A DNA stretch of 64,000 bases from Cafeteria roenbergensis (taxonomy: Eukaryota; Sar; Bigyra; Bicosoecida; Cafeteriaceae): positions 248,001 through 312,000 of the forward strand of contig VLTN01000031.1 of NCBI GenBank assembly GCA_008330645.1, written 5' to 3'. The notes beneath the pieces are model-generated. The model saw only the letters and a program-made list of their open reading frames with translations, did not search any database and was not told the DNA's origin. Positions 51,698 to 62,190 of the stretch are shown piece by piece; the first letter of the stretch is position 1, and each line of letters begins with the position of its first letter. The translations under genes and the position numbers were made by a program.

Positions 51698-53170
51698 ATG
51701 GAGGGCCGTGCCCCCGCCTCAATGGCGCACACCAAACATCCCCGCCGAGGCAGGTGGGCCGCATTGGCGAAGCAGGAGGAGGAAGAGCTGCGCAGGCGAG
51801 AAATGGGCTGCTCCCGGTGCGCCACCATTGCCGGGTTCCTGCCCCTCCTGGTGGTTGTGATTGCCACGGGCGCGCACATCCAGCATCTATACAGGGAGCG
51901 CTTCCGCGTCCCGCCGGCAGCTGTGGGGGCGGCATGGGCCGCAACCTCGGTGGCCGCAGCGGTGGTCGAGCTAGCGCTCGTCGTTGCGCGCGTGCCCAGG
52001 AGCTCCATCGGAACGGTTGCTCTTTCCCTGGCCTGGTTTGTGTCCACCCTGGCGCTGTGGCGGCCCTGGCACGGGCTGGAAGAGGGGCCAGCCGGAGCGC
52101 AGGACGGAGCGCTGGCAGCATCGTCATCGTCGTTCGCCGCGGTCCTGACTGTGCACGGCGCCACTCAGGCTGTGCTCCAGATCCAATGGGCGTCGCTGTT
52201 TCCCGCCATGTTTGTGTCGCGGCGCGAGCGGGCCTGGGGCTCGTGGTGCAAGCAGATTGCGTCCACGGGGGCGCTGCTCACGGCGATGAGCCTCGTGCCC
52301 GCGCTCAGCGGCCCCGACTGGGCGACCTCCGAGCACGGCGCCGCCCTGGTGGTCTCAGCGGCAGCCGTCTTCTCCGTGTTCGCCGCGGCGATGCTCGGCA
52401 GCGGCGCGCACCCCGACCCGCAGGCCGAGGCGTCAGCCGCGGGAAGCCGAGGCTCTGCGAATTCGGCCGCCCTCGCAGCTCTTCCCGGCCGCGCCCAATG
52501 GCTTCAGCAGTGCTGGCCCCGCTTCCAGCGCCAAGTCGCGTCCGTTTGGTCTCGGCTCTCGGCCTCGCCGTCGCTGCGGGCGTTCCTGGTGTCTGACGCG
52601 CTCGCCGCTGTCGGCAACAGCATGCTGACTGCTCTCTTCCCGCTCTATTGCCGCGTGGCCGTGGGCATGACGGCCAAGCCTGAGCGCGTTGACGTGCTCC
52701 CCGCGGCTGTTGCGGACGCGCTTCCAGACTGGGCGGCTGAGTGGACCTCGCTGGAGCTGCTTCCCGCAGCGCACATACCCGCCGCATACGCGGTCTTCTA
52801 CATCACAAGCACGCTTTGCGGGCCCGTCTGGGCATGGGCGGGGGCCCGCATGGACCTCGTGACGCTCTGGCAGGCGGAGACGGCAGGCTACGTCCTGTCC
52901 CTCTGCCTGCTGCTGGTCACCGACTCCTTCTCGTCCGTCTTGATGGCCAGCGCGTGCATGGGGGCCTGCGCCAGCGGGTTCACGCTGCTCCCTGAAATTC
53001 TGGTGGCCCGGCTGGTGGACGAGAGCGACGCCCTCGACGAGGCCCTCCGCTGCGCGAGCGGCCCGGGGGCGCTCTCTTCTGGCGCCTCCCTGGGGTCGTC
53101 TGGCGCTGACGCTTCTGCGGGCGGCCACGCAGGCGGGGCGCGGGGGTTGCAGGCGGAGGATTGCGGTGGA

Positions 53171-53203
<33 letters not shown>

Positions 53204-53770
53204 CGGGCCTTGAGCCCTGCGCGCAGCAGCGCGCAGTCCATCGTTGCTAGCAAGTCGCTCTGCCGCCGAGCAGCGTCGGCTGTGCAGGGGCTGCTTGTTG
53301 CATGGGTGCTCTCTTGGGCAGGCTACACTCCCGGAATCGGCATGCGCGCGCAGGGCGGCAGCGTGGCGCAGGCGCTGCGCCTGGCCACGGTGGGCGTGCC
53401 AGCTGCGTTCTTCTGTCTGGCCGGCGTTGCGCTGTCGTGGTACAGGCTTGGGGATGCTGAGGACGGCGTAGCAGTTGGCGGCCTTGGGGGCAGCAGCGGC
53501 GGCGACAGCACGAGCGGGCCGCGCCGCAGCAGGCCCGGCAGCCCTTCGCGGCGCTCGCGCTCGCGCAACTCCGGCGGGCCAGAGCAAGGAAAATGGGAAG
53601 AATCGCAGCCGCTCATGGACACCGCGCGATCGGTGGCCCTGACCACGTCTCGGGGGTCGGATGCGAGCCTGGACACACTGTACCGCCGCCTCAGCGGGCC
53701 CGCCGCGGCCAAGTCGCGTCCCGCGGTGGCTGCCCCGGGGACCGTCGGCGGCCGGCCTGGCGCTGACTGA
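51698..53770 (+). CDS. MFS transporter, GPH/MFS_2-like (sugar:cation symporter family)
   Basis: The 690-aa frame starts at the ATG at 51698; a second ATG follows at 51722. About ten to twelve hydrophobic segments are seen, starting with AGFLPLLVVVIATGAHI near residue 42 and AAVGAAWAATSVAAAVVELALV. The second half carries a loop reading LLPEILVARLVDESDALDEAL, then a long Gly-rich insertion and SKSLCRRAASAVQGLLVAWVLSWAGYTPG. This resembles the MelB/GPH-type pattern of an acidic aDv-x-D loop followed by a K-x-x-x-A...GY helix. Such proteins move sugars or other solutes with H+ or Na+. The C-terminal ~90 residues are cytosolic, basic and Ser/Arg-rich. Substrate and membrane are unknown. The assignment to MFS is fair; to GPH it is tentative. 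Confidence 0.6.
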
Positions 53771-54087
53771 GCATCGGCCAGGGTGACAGGGCGGGGGCAG
53801 CCGAGTCCAGGTTGCCGTCGTTGACGATGAGTTTCTGGTGGCGGGCCGTGCTTCGTGCCAGTGTGACGGGTGAGAGTTCGTCGAGACGGTCGCGAAGCGA
53901 GCCGGTTGCAAGGGCACCCAGAGTTTCACGGTCGCGGCGAATGTCCACGCTTACAGCCCACCGACCACGCGGGCCCACCCCACGACTCGGCGAGGCAAAT
54001 ACAGAACCAAAGCAAACGCAAGCGCATGTGGTTTCGCGTCAGCGGCCGAGCCCCGGGCCCAGGCGCAGCAGCGCCTCGCCTTGCTGC
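53771..54087. other. Convergent 3' intergenic region
   Basis: This 317-bp region lies between the transporter stop and the stop of the minus-strand membrane protein. No gene is seen. Confidence 0.45.
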
Positions 54088-56659
54088 TCAAGTTGCAGCT
54101 TCGCTCTCCGCCTGCGGGCGGAGCTGGAGCGCCCAGATGCGGCCTTCAGCTCTTGCCTGCTGCGTCTCGATGCACGCGCTCGCGAACCAGTGCGCCCACG
54201 CCAGGAACAGAGGCACGGCCAGCCCAGCCACGACGAGAGCGCAGTATGCAGCGACCACAGCCACCCCGATCGTAGCCACGCGAGCTGCACCTTCCCGAAC
54301 TTCCTCGGGGTGCTGACACCACAACAGAGTTGTTTCGGCACGAGCGGACGCGTAGGCCAGGGGAACGCCGCGCCTGGCCAGCGCAACCACTTCTGCGAAC
54401 CGCGAGGCGGCGCCGCTTGAGTCCCGCACGGCAAGAGCCCAAGCTGACACGCCACACGTCCTGTAGCGGCTGTCCGCGATGGAACCCCCGCGAGCGTCAA
54501 GGCTAGCAAGTGCTTCAGGGGAATGGCCTCGTCGCCTGCCACACTCGGCCGAGCTTGAAAACGCGCTGGGGGCGCTGCGCTCGGACTCAGTGGTGGACAC
54601 GCAGTAGCCAACGATGCGCTTCCCCGCCCCCAGGGCCTGCAGGGCTTCGGCCTGTTGACCAGATGCTTGGAGGGGAACAAGAATGGGAATGGCTGTCACC
54701 GAGCCTTTGCTCGAGATGCATGCAGACAAGTCTCCGCTCGGCGAAAGGCTGCCGCTCCCAAGGCTGTCAGCCTTTGTGAGCAGGCTGTCGACTTGCTGTT
54801 GCAGCTGAACGCTCAAGCGAGCAAGGTCTTCGGTGGCCGTCGACTCGTTGCGCGCGACCCCAGGCAGTGCAGCCGCAGCCAGGCGTATCGCCGCTTGAGC
54901 AGCCTTGCCAGCTCCTCTGTGCTGATCGCATCCCCGCGCTGTCGCATGCACTGCTGGGAATGCCCCATCGATCCAGCCGCCGACGATGCCGCCCGCGTCG
55001 AAGTGGGTGGGGGTTGTCGTTGTGACCATTGACAGTGCAACCTGCCTGCTGCAGTCTGAGTCCTGCGCGCTGCCACCAGGAGGCAGCAGGCCCATGCCGG
55101 CCAAGGTCGCAGCCGTCGGGGCATTTGGGTCAAGGATCTTCAACACGGGGGGTGGGAGAGCCAAGGTCGAAGGCAAGGACCTTGGGTCCAGGTGCAGCAG
55201 GTGTCTGGGCGCCAGCGCGGCGTGAACAACGGGAGCCGTCTGGAGCACGGCGTTTGACAGGAGCAGCATGGCTTCTCCGCCGGCAACGGCGCAGACGCTG
55301 GCCGAGACCCGGACGCAAGCGATGCATCCGCGACGAGGGGCACAGCTCCTGGCCGGGAGCGTTGAGCGAGTTGCCGCGCCTGCGGCCCGAGCCCGAGCCC
55401 GAGCCCGCCCGGTCCGGTGCGATGCCGCCTTGCACACCTGCGTCCTCGACTTCCGCGAGGAACCGTGCTGGGGGCGGGCCGGGGCGTGGAACGGGAGGGT
55501 GCGCTGTCCGGGTGACGACGCTCGCAGCCAGCCATCGCAGCCACAGGTCTGGACGACAGCACCCGGCGTCCCAGACAGCCAAGCTGACCGGGAGACACAA
55601 GGGGAGCGACTTTGGCACCGACCGTATGTGCGCAATCAGCTGGCCAGCCTCCGAGTGGCGAACGCTCGCTCTCGCGAGCACCACTGCCACAAACACGAAA
55701 CTCGATGCCGACAGAGACGACAGCAGCAGCAGCAGAGACGGCCACGCATTTACCTCGCTGCTCACTGCCCCGTCGGCCACCATCCACCCACAAGCGGCTG
55801 CAAAGAGGGCCAGCGGCGAACCCGCCGCGAGCGCGAACCCGACCCCGAGGCACAGGAGCACCGGAACCGTCGGCATCGACGTCTCATCGTCGACGTCGCT
55901 TCCGTCGCTGCCAACGAGCTGGCCGGATCCTGCGTCGCCGTGGTCGGCGTGAACTGCGCTTCCTCCTGCTCCGGTCGCGGAGGCTTCGCCGTGTCGTCGG
56001 GATCTAGGCCGCTGAAGCGGCCTTGGGCTTTGGAGCCATGCTGCGCATGCTGCGATCGCTCCAAGCGCGCCAGCGCGGGCTAGCGTGCCATCGCGGTGTT
56101 GCCGCCCCGCGCTGTCGCCAGGCACCGCTGCGCCGGGTCGGGGAGTCAACTGTGTCGGCTGCGGAGCGGCGTTCGGCCCTCGCGGAACGACGGCGTCGCC
56201 GGCCCGAAAGCGCGCCGGTGAGCCACTGCCGGCGTCGTTGGCCGAAGACAGGGGCGAGTTCGGCGTGCTGCTGCCTCGACGCGGGGCGCCTCGGGGGCAG
56301 CCTCCGCGCCGAAAGGGCGCTGCGGCAGCCGAATCGGGAGTTGCCGATGAGCTGTCGCAACGCTGGCGCGCGCTCTCCCCGGCTTGGCTCGGTCCCCAGC
56401 CACGCGGGGCCGGACCCGTGTGCGCCCTTGGAGAGGCCTTGTGGTCTGCCAGATCGGCGCGCGCCATGGGGACGAGTCCCGGGTCGGACCGGCAGCGGCG
56501 ATGCGTGCAAGGCAGGTTTCCCACAGGCTCTCGCAGCCCCTGCCACGCCAGCGCCGAAGCCTCCCAGGCCGGCGCTTCAGGGGCCGAGTGTCCTCGGCGG
56601 CGGACTGCTGATGTGCACGCCATGCTTGCGATGGGGGCGGCCGCAGCGGTCGCTGCCAT
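54088..56659 (-). CDS. Membrane protein with large lumenal/extracellular region (exon join unresolved)
   Basis: Two coding segments in different frames are joined by an intron I could not place. The 5' segment starts at the ATG at 56659 and is disordered (Ala/Arg/Ser/Pro) before two strongly hydrophobic stretches, VPVLLCLGVGFALAAG and LLLLLSSLSASSFVFVAVVL. It is credible to about 55620. The 3' segment is credible from about 55283 (MLLLSNAVLQTAPVV) to 54088. It holds a mostly polar domain of ~300 residues with several Cys and then one TM helix, VATIGVAVVAAYCALVVAGL, near the C-terminus. Flanking TM segments around one polar domain resemble a receptor-like or sensor layout, but no family is recognised. 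Candidate splice pairs between 55620 and 55298 all use weak donors. They could also be two genes. Confidence 0.45.
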
Positions 56660-56989
56660 CGGCACCCGGAGCGAGATCTGGCCCCGAGTTGCCCGCGAGC
56701 AGCGCGCACTCGCGAGCCTACCGGCCCGCCTGCCCGAGCCTGAGTTGCGGGCGGCGCAGTCTCGCAAAGATAAAAAGTGGCGCCCCAGGCCGGCCAGAGC
56801 TACAGCGAGAAGTGCAGCGCGTGGCGACGCCTTGTGCAATGGAGTTGCTGTGGGGTCAGTCTCAGCGCTGCACTGCCGACGCGCAGCTGCGTCTCGGGCA
56901 AGTTACATTCGCACCCAACGGCACAACCCACCGCCTGTCACGCATGTGCACGAACCTCGCCCTCCCCCCCCATCCCGCGCCCGCCCAGC
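56660..56989 (-). other. Intergenic region between minus-strand genes
   Basis: This 330-bp stretch runs from the membrane-protein ATG to the NUBP1 stop. It contains a small A-rich patch near 56766-56777. No gene is seen. Confidence 0.4.
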
Positions 56990-58592
56990 TCATTGGGCCG
57001 GCCCGGCGGAACTGGCGCCGTGGGAGTGCGGCACAGCCTTGGCCAGCGCCTCCGCCCCCTCGGCCAACGTCGCCTCCAGCTCGTCGCCGAGCGTCGCCTC
57101 GCCGCCAGCGGCCTTGGAAATGTGCCGCACCACCGTTGCCAGGGACTGCGCCGCTTCCGTTGCAGAGTGCGCCTCCACAAATGCCTCCCCGCTCTCGCAG
57201 GCGGCCATGAGGCGGGGGTCGAGCGGAATGCTCCCGGCAAACGGCACGCCCGCGCGCTCAGCCATGCCGCGCCCGCCGCCCTCGGCAGGGGCGAAAATCT
57301 GCGTGACAGTGCCGCAGCAAGGGCAGGCAAACCCGCTCATATTCTCCACCACGCCCAGCACCGGGGTGGCCGTCTTGCGGCAAAACGAGAGCTCCTTCCG
57401 GACGTCGGACATGGCCACCTGCTGCGGCGTGGTCACCACCACCGCGCCGGCAACGGGGGCCTTCTTCAGGTACTGGGCGAGCGAGATGTGCTCATCCGAA
57501 GTTCCGGGCGGGGTGTCGATGATGAGATAGTCCAAGGCGCCCCACTCAACGTCGGTGAGGAACTGCCGAATGAGGCCGTTCTTGCGGGGCCCGCGCCAGA
57601 TGACGGCGTCGTCCTCGTCCGGCAGCATGAAGCCGATCGACATGACCCCGAGGCCCTCGTCCAGCCAGACGGGCGACCATCCGGTGGCGCTCTGGTGCAC
57701 CGTTTGGCCGCGAAGGCCCAGCATGCGGGGGACTGCGGGAGGCGGCGGCAGCGGCTTGCAAGTGGCGGAGGCTTCTTCGGGGCTGGCAGCCGAGCGCGAC
57801 TTGTGACGGCCGCGGGCAGGCGAGCGCAGCCAGGCGACTGGCCAGCAGCCCGCTTGCAGAGGCGCCCGCGTCGCACCTGCCGGCGCTGCTCTGGCTCACT
57901 GGAGGGGCCTGTGATGTCCACGTCGAGAAGACCCACGCTGGCGCCCGACGCAGCCAGGGTGAACGCGAGCTGCGACGACACGGTGCTCTTGCCGACGCCG
58001 CCCTTGCCCGAGAGAACGAGAATGATGCGCTTCACCTCAGAAAGCCGAGCCGCGACGAGGTCAGGGGCTGTGCGTGCGGAGGCGGGTGGACGGGGGGGGG
58101 GCAGCGAGGCGGGCGCTTGCGGCGTGGAACAACCAAGCGCACTCTTGACGCGCACGGGCGGCTTCGCGCTCTCTCTCTCTCTCTGCGCGGGGCTTGGCCA
58201 TGCGTACAGGGTGCACGCGCTCGCGTCTTCATCACGCCACCTCACTCGGGTCGACCGCTCGTGCCTCTCCAGAAGCGCAGATGGCCTGGTTGGGGCAGCC
58301 AGCGCAGGCGTCAGACTTGCCCGCATCAGCGGCCTCGACACCGGGGCACCCTGCGCACATAGCGGGGGCACATCGTGCGCACGGGGGGTTGTTTTGCCGC
58401 GGGGGGTCGGCCGCGCGCGGTGCATGCGCTCGTGGCACGCGGCCGCCTGTTTTGCGCTTTCCGCACTGCTGCGACGTCATGCCACCGGACCAGGGCCTCA
58501 CCCTCGGCCGCATCCTTCGGAACCGTGCCCACAGGGGCACTGTGGCCTAGGCCCGAGGATGGGGCGGACGACGAGGACGACGAGCTTGCCAT
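56990..58592 (-). CDS. NUBP1: Cytosolic Fe-S assembly scaffold NUBP1/NBP35
   Basis: Four exons (58592-58502, 58350-58246, 58067-57900, 57732-56990), all phase 1, give 368 aa. Donors are GTGAGG, GTGAGG and GTGAGC; acceptors CGCAG, CACAG and CGCAG. The protein is the P-loop scaffold of the cytosolic iron-sulfur assembly (CIA) pathway. The N-terminal cluster motif C-x13-C-x2-C-x5-C is complete (Cys 32, 46, 49, 55), which separates NBP35/NUBP1 from CFD1/NUBP2. The deviant Walker A is [10 protein letters not shown] at ~85-94. [12 protein letters not shown] is created across the last intron. [13 protein letters not shown] and the bridging-cluster CPCC (Cys 258/261) follow. The length matches the family (~320-370 aa). 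Mitoferrin lies ~4 kb away, but there is no reason to call this a cluster. Confidence 0.95.
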
Positions 58593-58929
58593 GACCCTGC
58601 AGGGCGGCTCCGCCTCGCGAGTGACCGCCAGCGCAAGTGCTCGCGCAGCTCTGCCGGGCAAGCCAGCTGCAGCGAGAGCGCTCTGCACCACGTCACTGCT
58701 CGCACGCCAGCCGCTGGAGGGCTCGCTGGCGAGCGGCGCTTGAGAGCGCGAGCGCATGCGCGCACGGTGGCGCAGCATCCGGCGGCTCGCCTCGCCGCGC
58801 GCGGTGCCCCCTCAGGCTGGAGGCGGGCGTGCAAACCGGGCGATGCGCTTCACGGCTTTGCAACACAGAGCGGTCCGCTGGCCGCCCTTGTCGTTTTGCA
58901 GGCATGCGCACACGCACCTGTGGGTGCGA
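58593..58929 (-). other. Intergenic region upstream of NUBP1
   Basis: This 337-bp region lies between the NUBP1 ATG and the stop of the next minus-strand gene. Nothing is recognised in it. Confidence 0.4.
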
Positions 58930-60330
58930 TCAAGTCCCGCGCGCACTGCCGCAAACGAGCCACGCCGCGGCGCAGCAGGCGGCCGCGGCCACAGCCCCAA
59001 TCGCAAACGCCTCCGAAACCTCGGCATCCCGCCCCAGCACCATGCGAAGCGTCGCCGCGCACACGCCTCCCGCGGCTGCGCTCACGCTGCCGTCAGCCTC
59101 GTCGCCTCGCATGAAGGCTGCCGCGCGGGCGTCACACCGGCGCAGGACCGCCTCCATCGCCGCCGGCATCTCCGCCACCACGCCCGGCACGCCCTGGCAC
59201 ATCCGGACGACGCGCGCAGCCATGTACGTGTTCATCTCCCAGATGTCGCCCTCTGCAGCAAGCCTGAACGGGGTGCAGCGCTGGTAGCCGGGCGGGCCAA
59301 ACTCCGGCTCCACAAACAGCTCCTCCGCCCCTGCCGCCACGCGCGCGCGCACAATCGTCCGCCACCAGCTGAGGTGCTCCTTCACCTCAAAGGCCACCTC
59401 GGGGGCCGCCGGGTGCGGCACCTGCGGCCCCTCGCTGTAGCCCACCCGCGCATGCACCAGAGCCGTGCGGCCGGCAACAGCCTCCAGGATCACGGGCCAC
59501 TCGGCGTCGCTGTCGCTCCCAAACACCCGCTCGCAGGCGCACACCCAGTGGCTGAGGTCGGCCGTGATGCGTAGGCCCGGCACCGCGGCGGCGAGCGACC
59601 GTGTCTGCCACGGGTTCCACATCAGCCGCCTCCGGTGCGTCTCGTGGCTGATGCTGATGCCCGCCTTCTCGGCGATGCCCACCGCTCGCGAGAGGTACTC
59701 CACCGCCTTCTCGAGAGGCCACGAGTCGTGGCCGCCGTGGACGTTCACATGCTCAGCCTTCATGTCTCGGCAGCGCCACAGAGACGACTCTAGGTGCAGC
59801 AGGTGCTCCTCCATGTCCTGGCTTCCCACGTAGGCTTGGTTGTTGGTGCCCATCGCGAGCGGGTCGGCGCCGGGGCGCCCCGTGTAGCCCGCTGTGTGCA
59901 CCTGAGCAATCAGGCGGAGGCCGGCCGCGCGCACTCGACTGCGCGTGAGAGGGTGGCACTCGGGCACGGCTGGGTGAGTGGTCAGCAGTCGATGCGAGCA
60001 CATGGCGGGTGGCGTTGCAGGGTCCGCCCCACCGTCCCTGTGGGAGGCTCAGCTGCACCCTTGAACGCACTCGGCAAACTTGAGCTCCGCTCCTTCGGGT
60101 ATTCCGCAAAGGGCAGCCTCGACGCCATCAAACCCCTCGGCCTGCGATGGAAGCGTGCATGCCAATGCGCAGCAGGGCGTGGGTTGACGCCAGGACGTCC
60201 GGGTGGGCACCAAGCGCGCGAGCCGCATTTTTTCTTCACTCGCCTTGATGCGCCTGAGGAGGCCATCCCACTGAGCCGGGCTTCCCATCTCGGGGCAGCC
60301 CCAAACCGTTTTGATCAGCACGATCCTCAT
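58930..60330 (-). CDS. Xylose-isomerase-like TIM-barrel epimerase/isomerase with hydrophobic C-terminal tail
   Basis: Three exons (60330-60244, 60141-60059, 59938-58930) give 392 aa. Intron 1 is best read with a GC donor (AAG|GCGAGT) and CGCAG acceptor, which restores RIKAEGFDGVEAAL. Intron 2 uses a GTGCAG donor in phase 2. The barrel follows the sugar-phosphate isomerase/epimerase (AP endonuclease 2) pattern. Metal-ligand candidates are the Glu in ISISHETHRR, the Asp/His in TADLSHWV, the His in LVHARVGY and the Glu in FVEPEFGPPGY. Proteins of this fold isomerise or epimerise sugars or act on related substrates with a divalent metal; the substrate here is unknown. The last ~25 residues, AFAIGAVAAAACCAAAWLVC, form a hydrophobic helix. 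They could make the enzyme tail-anchored, which is unusual for the family. Confidence 0.78.
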
Positions 60331-60655
60331 TGCGCCGGCGAGTCCTTGGGGGCCGGGTGGCGGGCCTGGGCGGAGGAGTGTGTTCGCCATCTGCCTCGGC
60401 GCTCTGCCGCGCGATTTCCCGGCCAGCGATGCTGCGCCGAGTGCGCAAGCCGGACGGAGCAAAGGCGAGATCAGCGGCCTGCAGGAGAGGCATGGCTCGC
60501 CATTGCGCGTCGTCTCGTCCCGCCCTGGCTGTTTGCCATTGCTGTGTTTGCGGCGTGCTGGTTGCGACAGGCGGGGCTGACTCTCAATTGCCGCGCTTGC
60601 CAGCAAATCAATGCGCAAGCGGCGGGGATACCGCACAGCCCTGCCGGGCGCCTGG
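60331..60655 (-). other. Intergenic region between minus-strand genes
   Basis: This 325-bp stretch lies upstream of the epimerase ATG and ends at the aldo-keto reductase stop. No feature is recognised. Confidence 0.4.
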
Positions 60656-62016
60656 CTACGCAACCGTGTTAGGGTTCCAGCACTGCCGCCCCGAATCGTC
60701 GCCGGGGTCCAGGGCCGAAATGGCGTCGAGCTCGTCGTCCGCCAGCGCAACAGCGTCCGTCGCCGTGGCCTCTCGTGCGCCGTCAGCCTTGGCGGACAAC
60801 GCCAGCCCGGACCCTCCGCGCACCAGCCGGTGGGGGAGCGCGTTGCTCGTGACTCGCAGCGTGCTTCGGCTCCGGGGAATGACGCTGAAGCCCTGCTGCA
60901 GGGCCCAGAGCAAGCAAAGTTGCGACGGCGACAGTGCGTGTTTCGCAGCGATGGACTCCACCGCCGGGTTCAACAGGAGCGCATCGCTCCCTTGGGCCAG
61001 AGACGCGTAGGCCTGAATGTGGACGCCCCACCGCCGGCAGGCTGCCTGGATCTCGCGCTGCTGGCACAGCGGGGAGACTTCGATTTGGTTCACTGCGGTC
61101 GGCGCTCGTTCACGGGCGGGCGGAGGCGCGAATCAAGCACGTCGCGGGCCGACGCCAGCCGCCCAGTCTCGGGCCACGCGCCCTCCCAACGAGCGTCGTC
61201 CGTCGCGCAATGCCGAACGGCAAAATGGTCGTGTCATCCGACCGACCGACCGACCGACCGACCGACCGACCGACCACGCACGCCTCTCACCTGCCGGCCG
61301 AATTGTGCATCCCTCCCACTCGCACAGGTCGTCCAGGTGCGCGGCGGTGTAGTTGGACACGCCGATGGACCGGGCCTTCCCGTCCTCGACGAGCCGCTGC
61401 AAGCCCGACCACGTGCTGCGTCGCGCCGCGGCGTTGCCCTTGTCGGCGGGACTGCGCTTGGCCACCCCCGGCCAGTGAACCAGCAGCAAACTGCGGCCAA
61501 GCAGCAGACGCCCGAGGGCACCCGGGGAAGGCTTTGGTCACGCGGGCGGCGGTGCTAGCAGGAGGCGCGGGACCGGTGTGCCGCCGACTTGGCTGTCTCG
61601 CGCGATTGCGCTCGAGGCACTTGAATCGCACCCCCCGCCTCCATGCACGCTCACTCGATGTAATCCAGGCCCAGCCGTCCCAGGGCGGCCAGCGCGGCCT
61701 CGTAGGCACGCTCTTCGCCGTGGTCCTTGGGGTGCAGTTTTGTTGTCACAAACACCTCCTCTCGGGGAACTCCCGAAGCCCTGATGGCCTCGCCGACAGC
61801 AGCCTCGTTCTTGTAAACGGCAGCCGTATCCAGGAGCCTGTAGCCACACGCGCCCAGCGCGTGCGGGACGACGCGAGCAAGGTCGTCAGGCAGCAACTGG
61901 TAGGTGCCCAGCCCGAGCATGGGCATCTCGTGGCCGCTGCTGAGCCCAACTCGCAGCGACACGGCTGGGCTCCATGCCGCAGCACCCGCGGAAGTGGCTG
62001 CGCCACAGGACGCCAT
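60656..62016 (-). CDS. Aldo-keto reductase
   Basis: Three exons (62016-61655, 61490-61291, 61092-60656) join in phases 2 and 1, with GTGAGC/GTGAGA donors and CGCAG acceptors, into 332 aa, the normal AKR length. AKRs reduce carbonyls with NADPH on a TIM barrel. Signatures are MPMLGLGTYQL at the first strand, the catalytic Asp and Tyr in YRLLDTAAVYKNE, Lys in VFVTTKLHP, and His in LDYIDLLLVHWPG (created across intron 1). GVSNY and PAVNQIEVSPL (created across intron 2) follow, then the cofactor loop VIPRSRSTLRV. This enzyme class acts on many aldehydes and ketones, so the substrate cannot be named. The gene is 174 bp downstream of the mitoferrin stop, on the same strand. Confidence 0.9.
61238..61275. 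repeat. CCGA tetranucleotide microsatellite in an AKR intron
   Basis: About nine perfect CCGA units lie inside the second intron of the aldo-keto reductase gene. A 4-nt unit would break a coding frame, which fits an intronic position. Confidence 0.9.
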
Positions 62017-62190
62017 TGTGGGGGTTCCAGGGCGGGAGCGTGCGTCGCAGGCTGCTTCGAGTGCGTGCGTTGATTGCAAAAAGGCAAATATTTTCTTGTT
62101 TCAAGTTGCGCCTGCGGTGGCCCGGCATGAGCTGCACGCAGCTCACGCTTGGCCACCCCGCCTCACTCAACGACAGCGGCGCGGCAGCGG

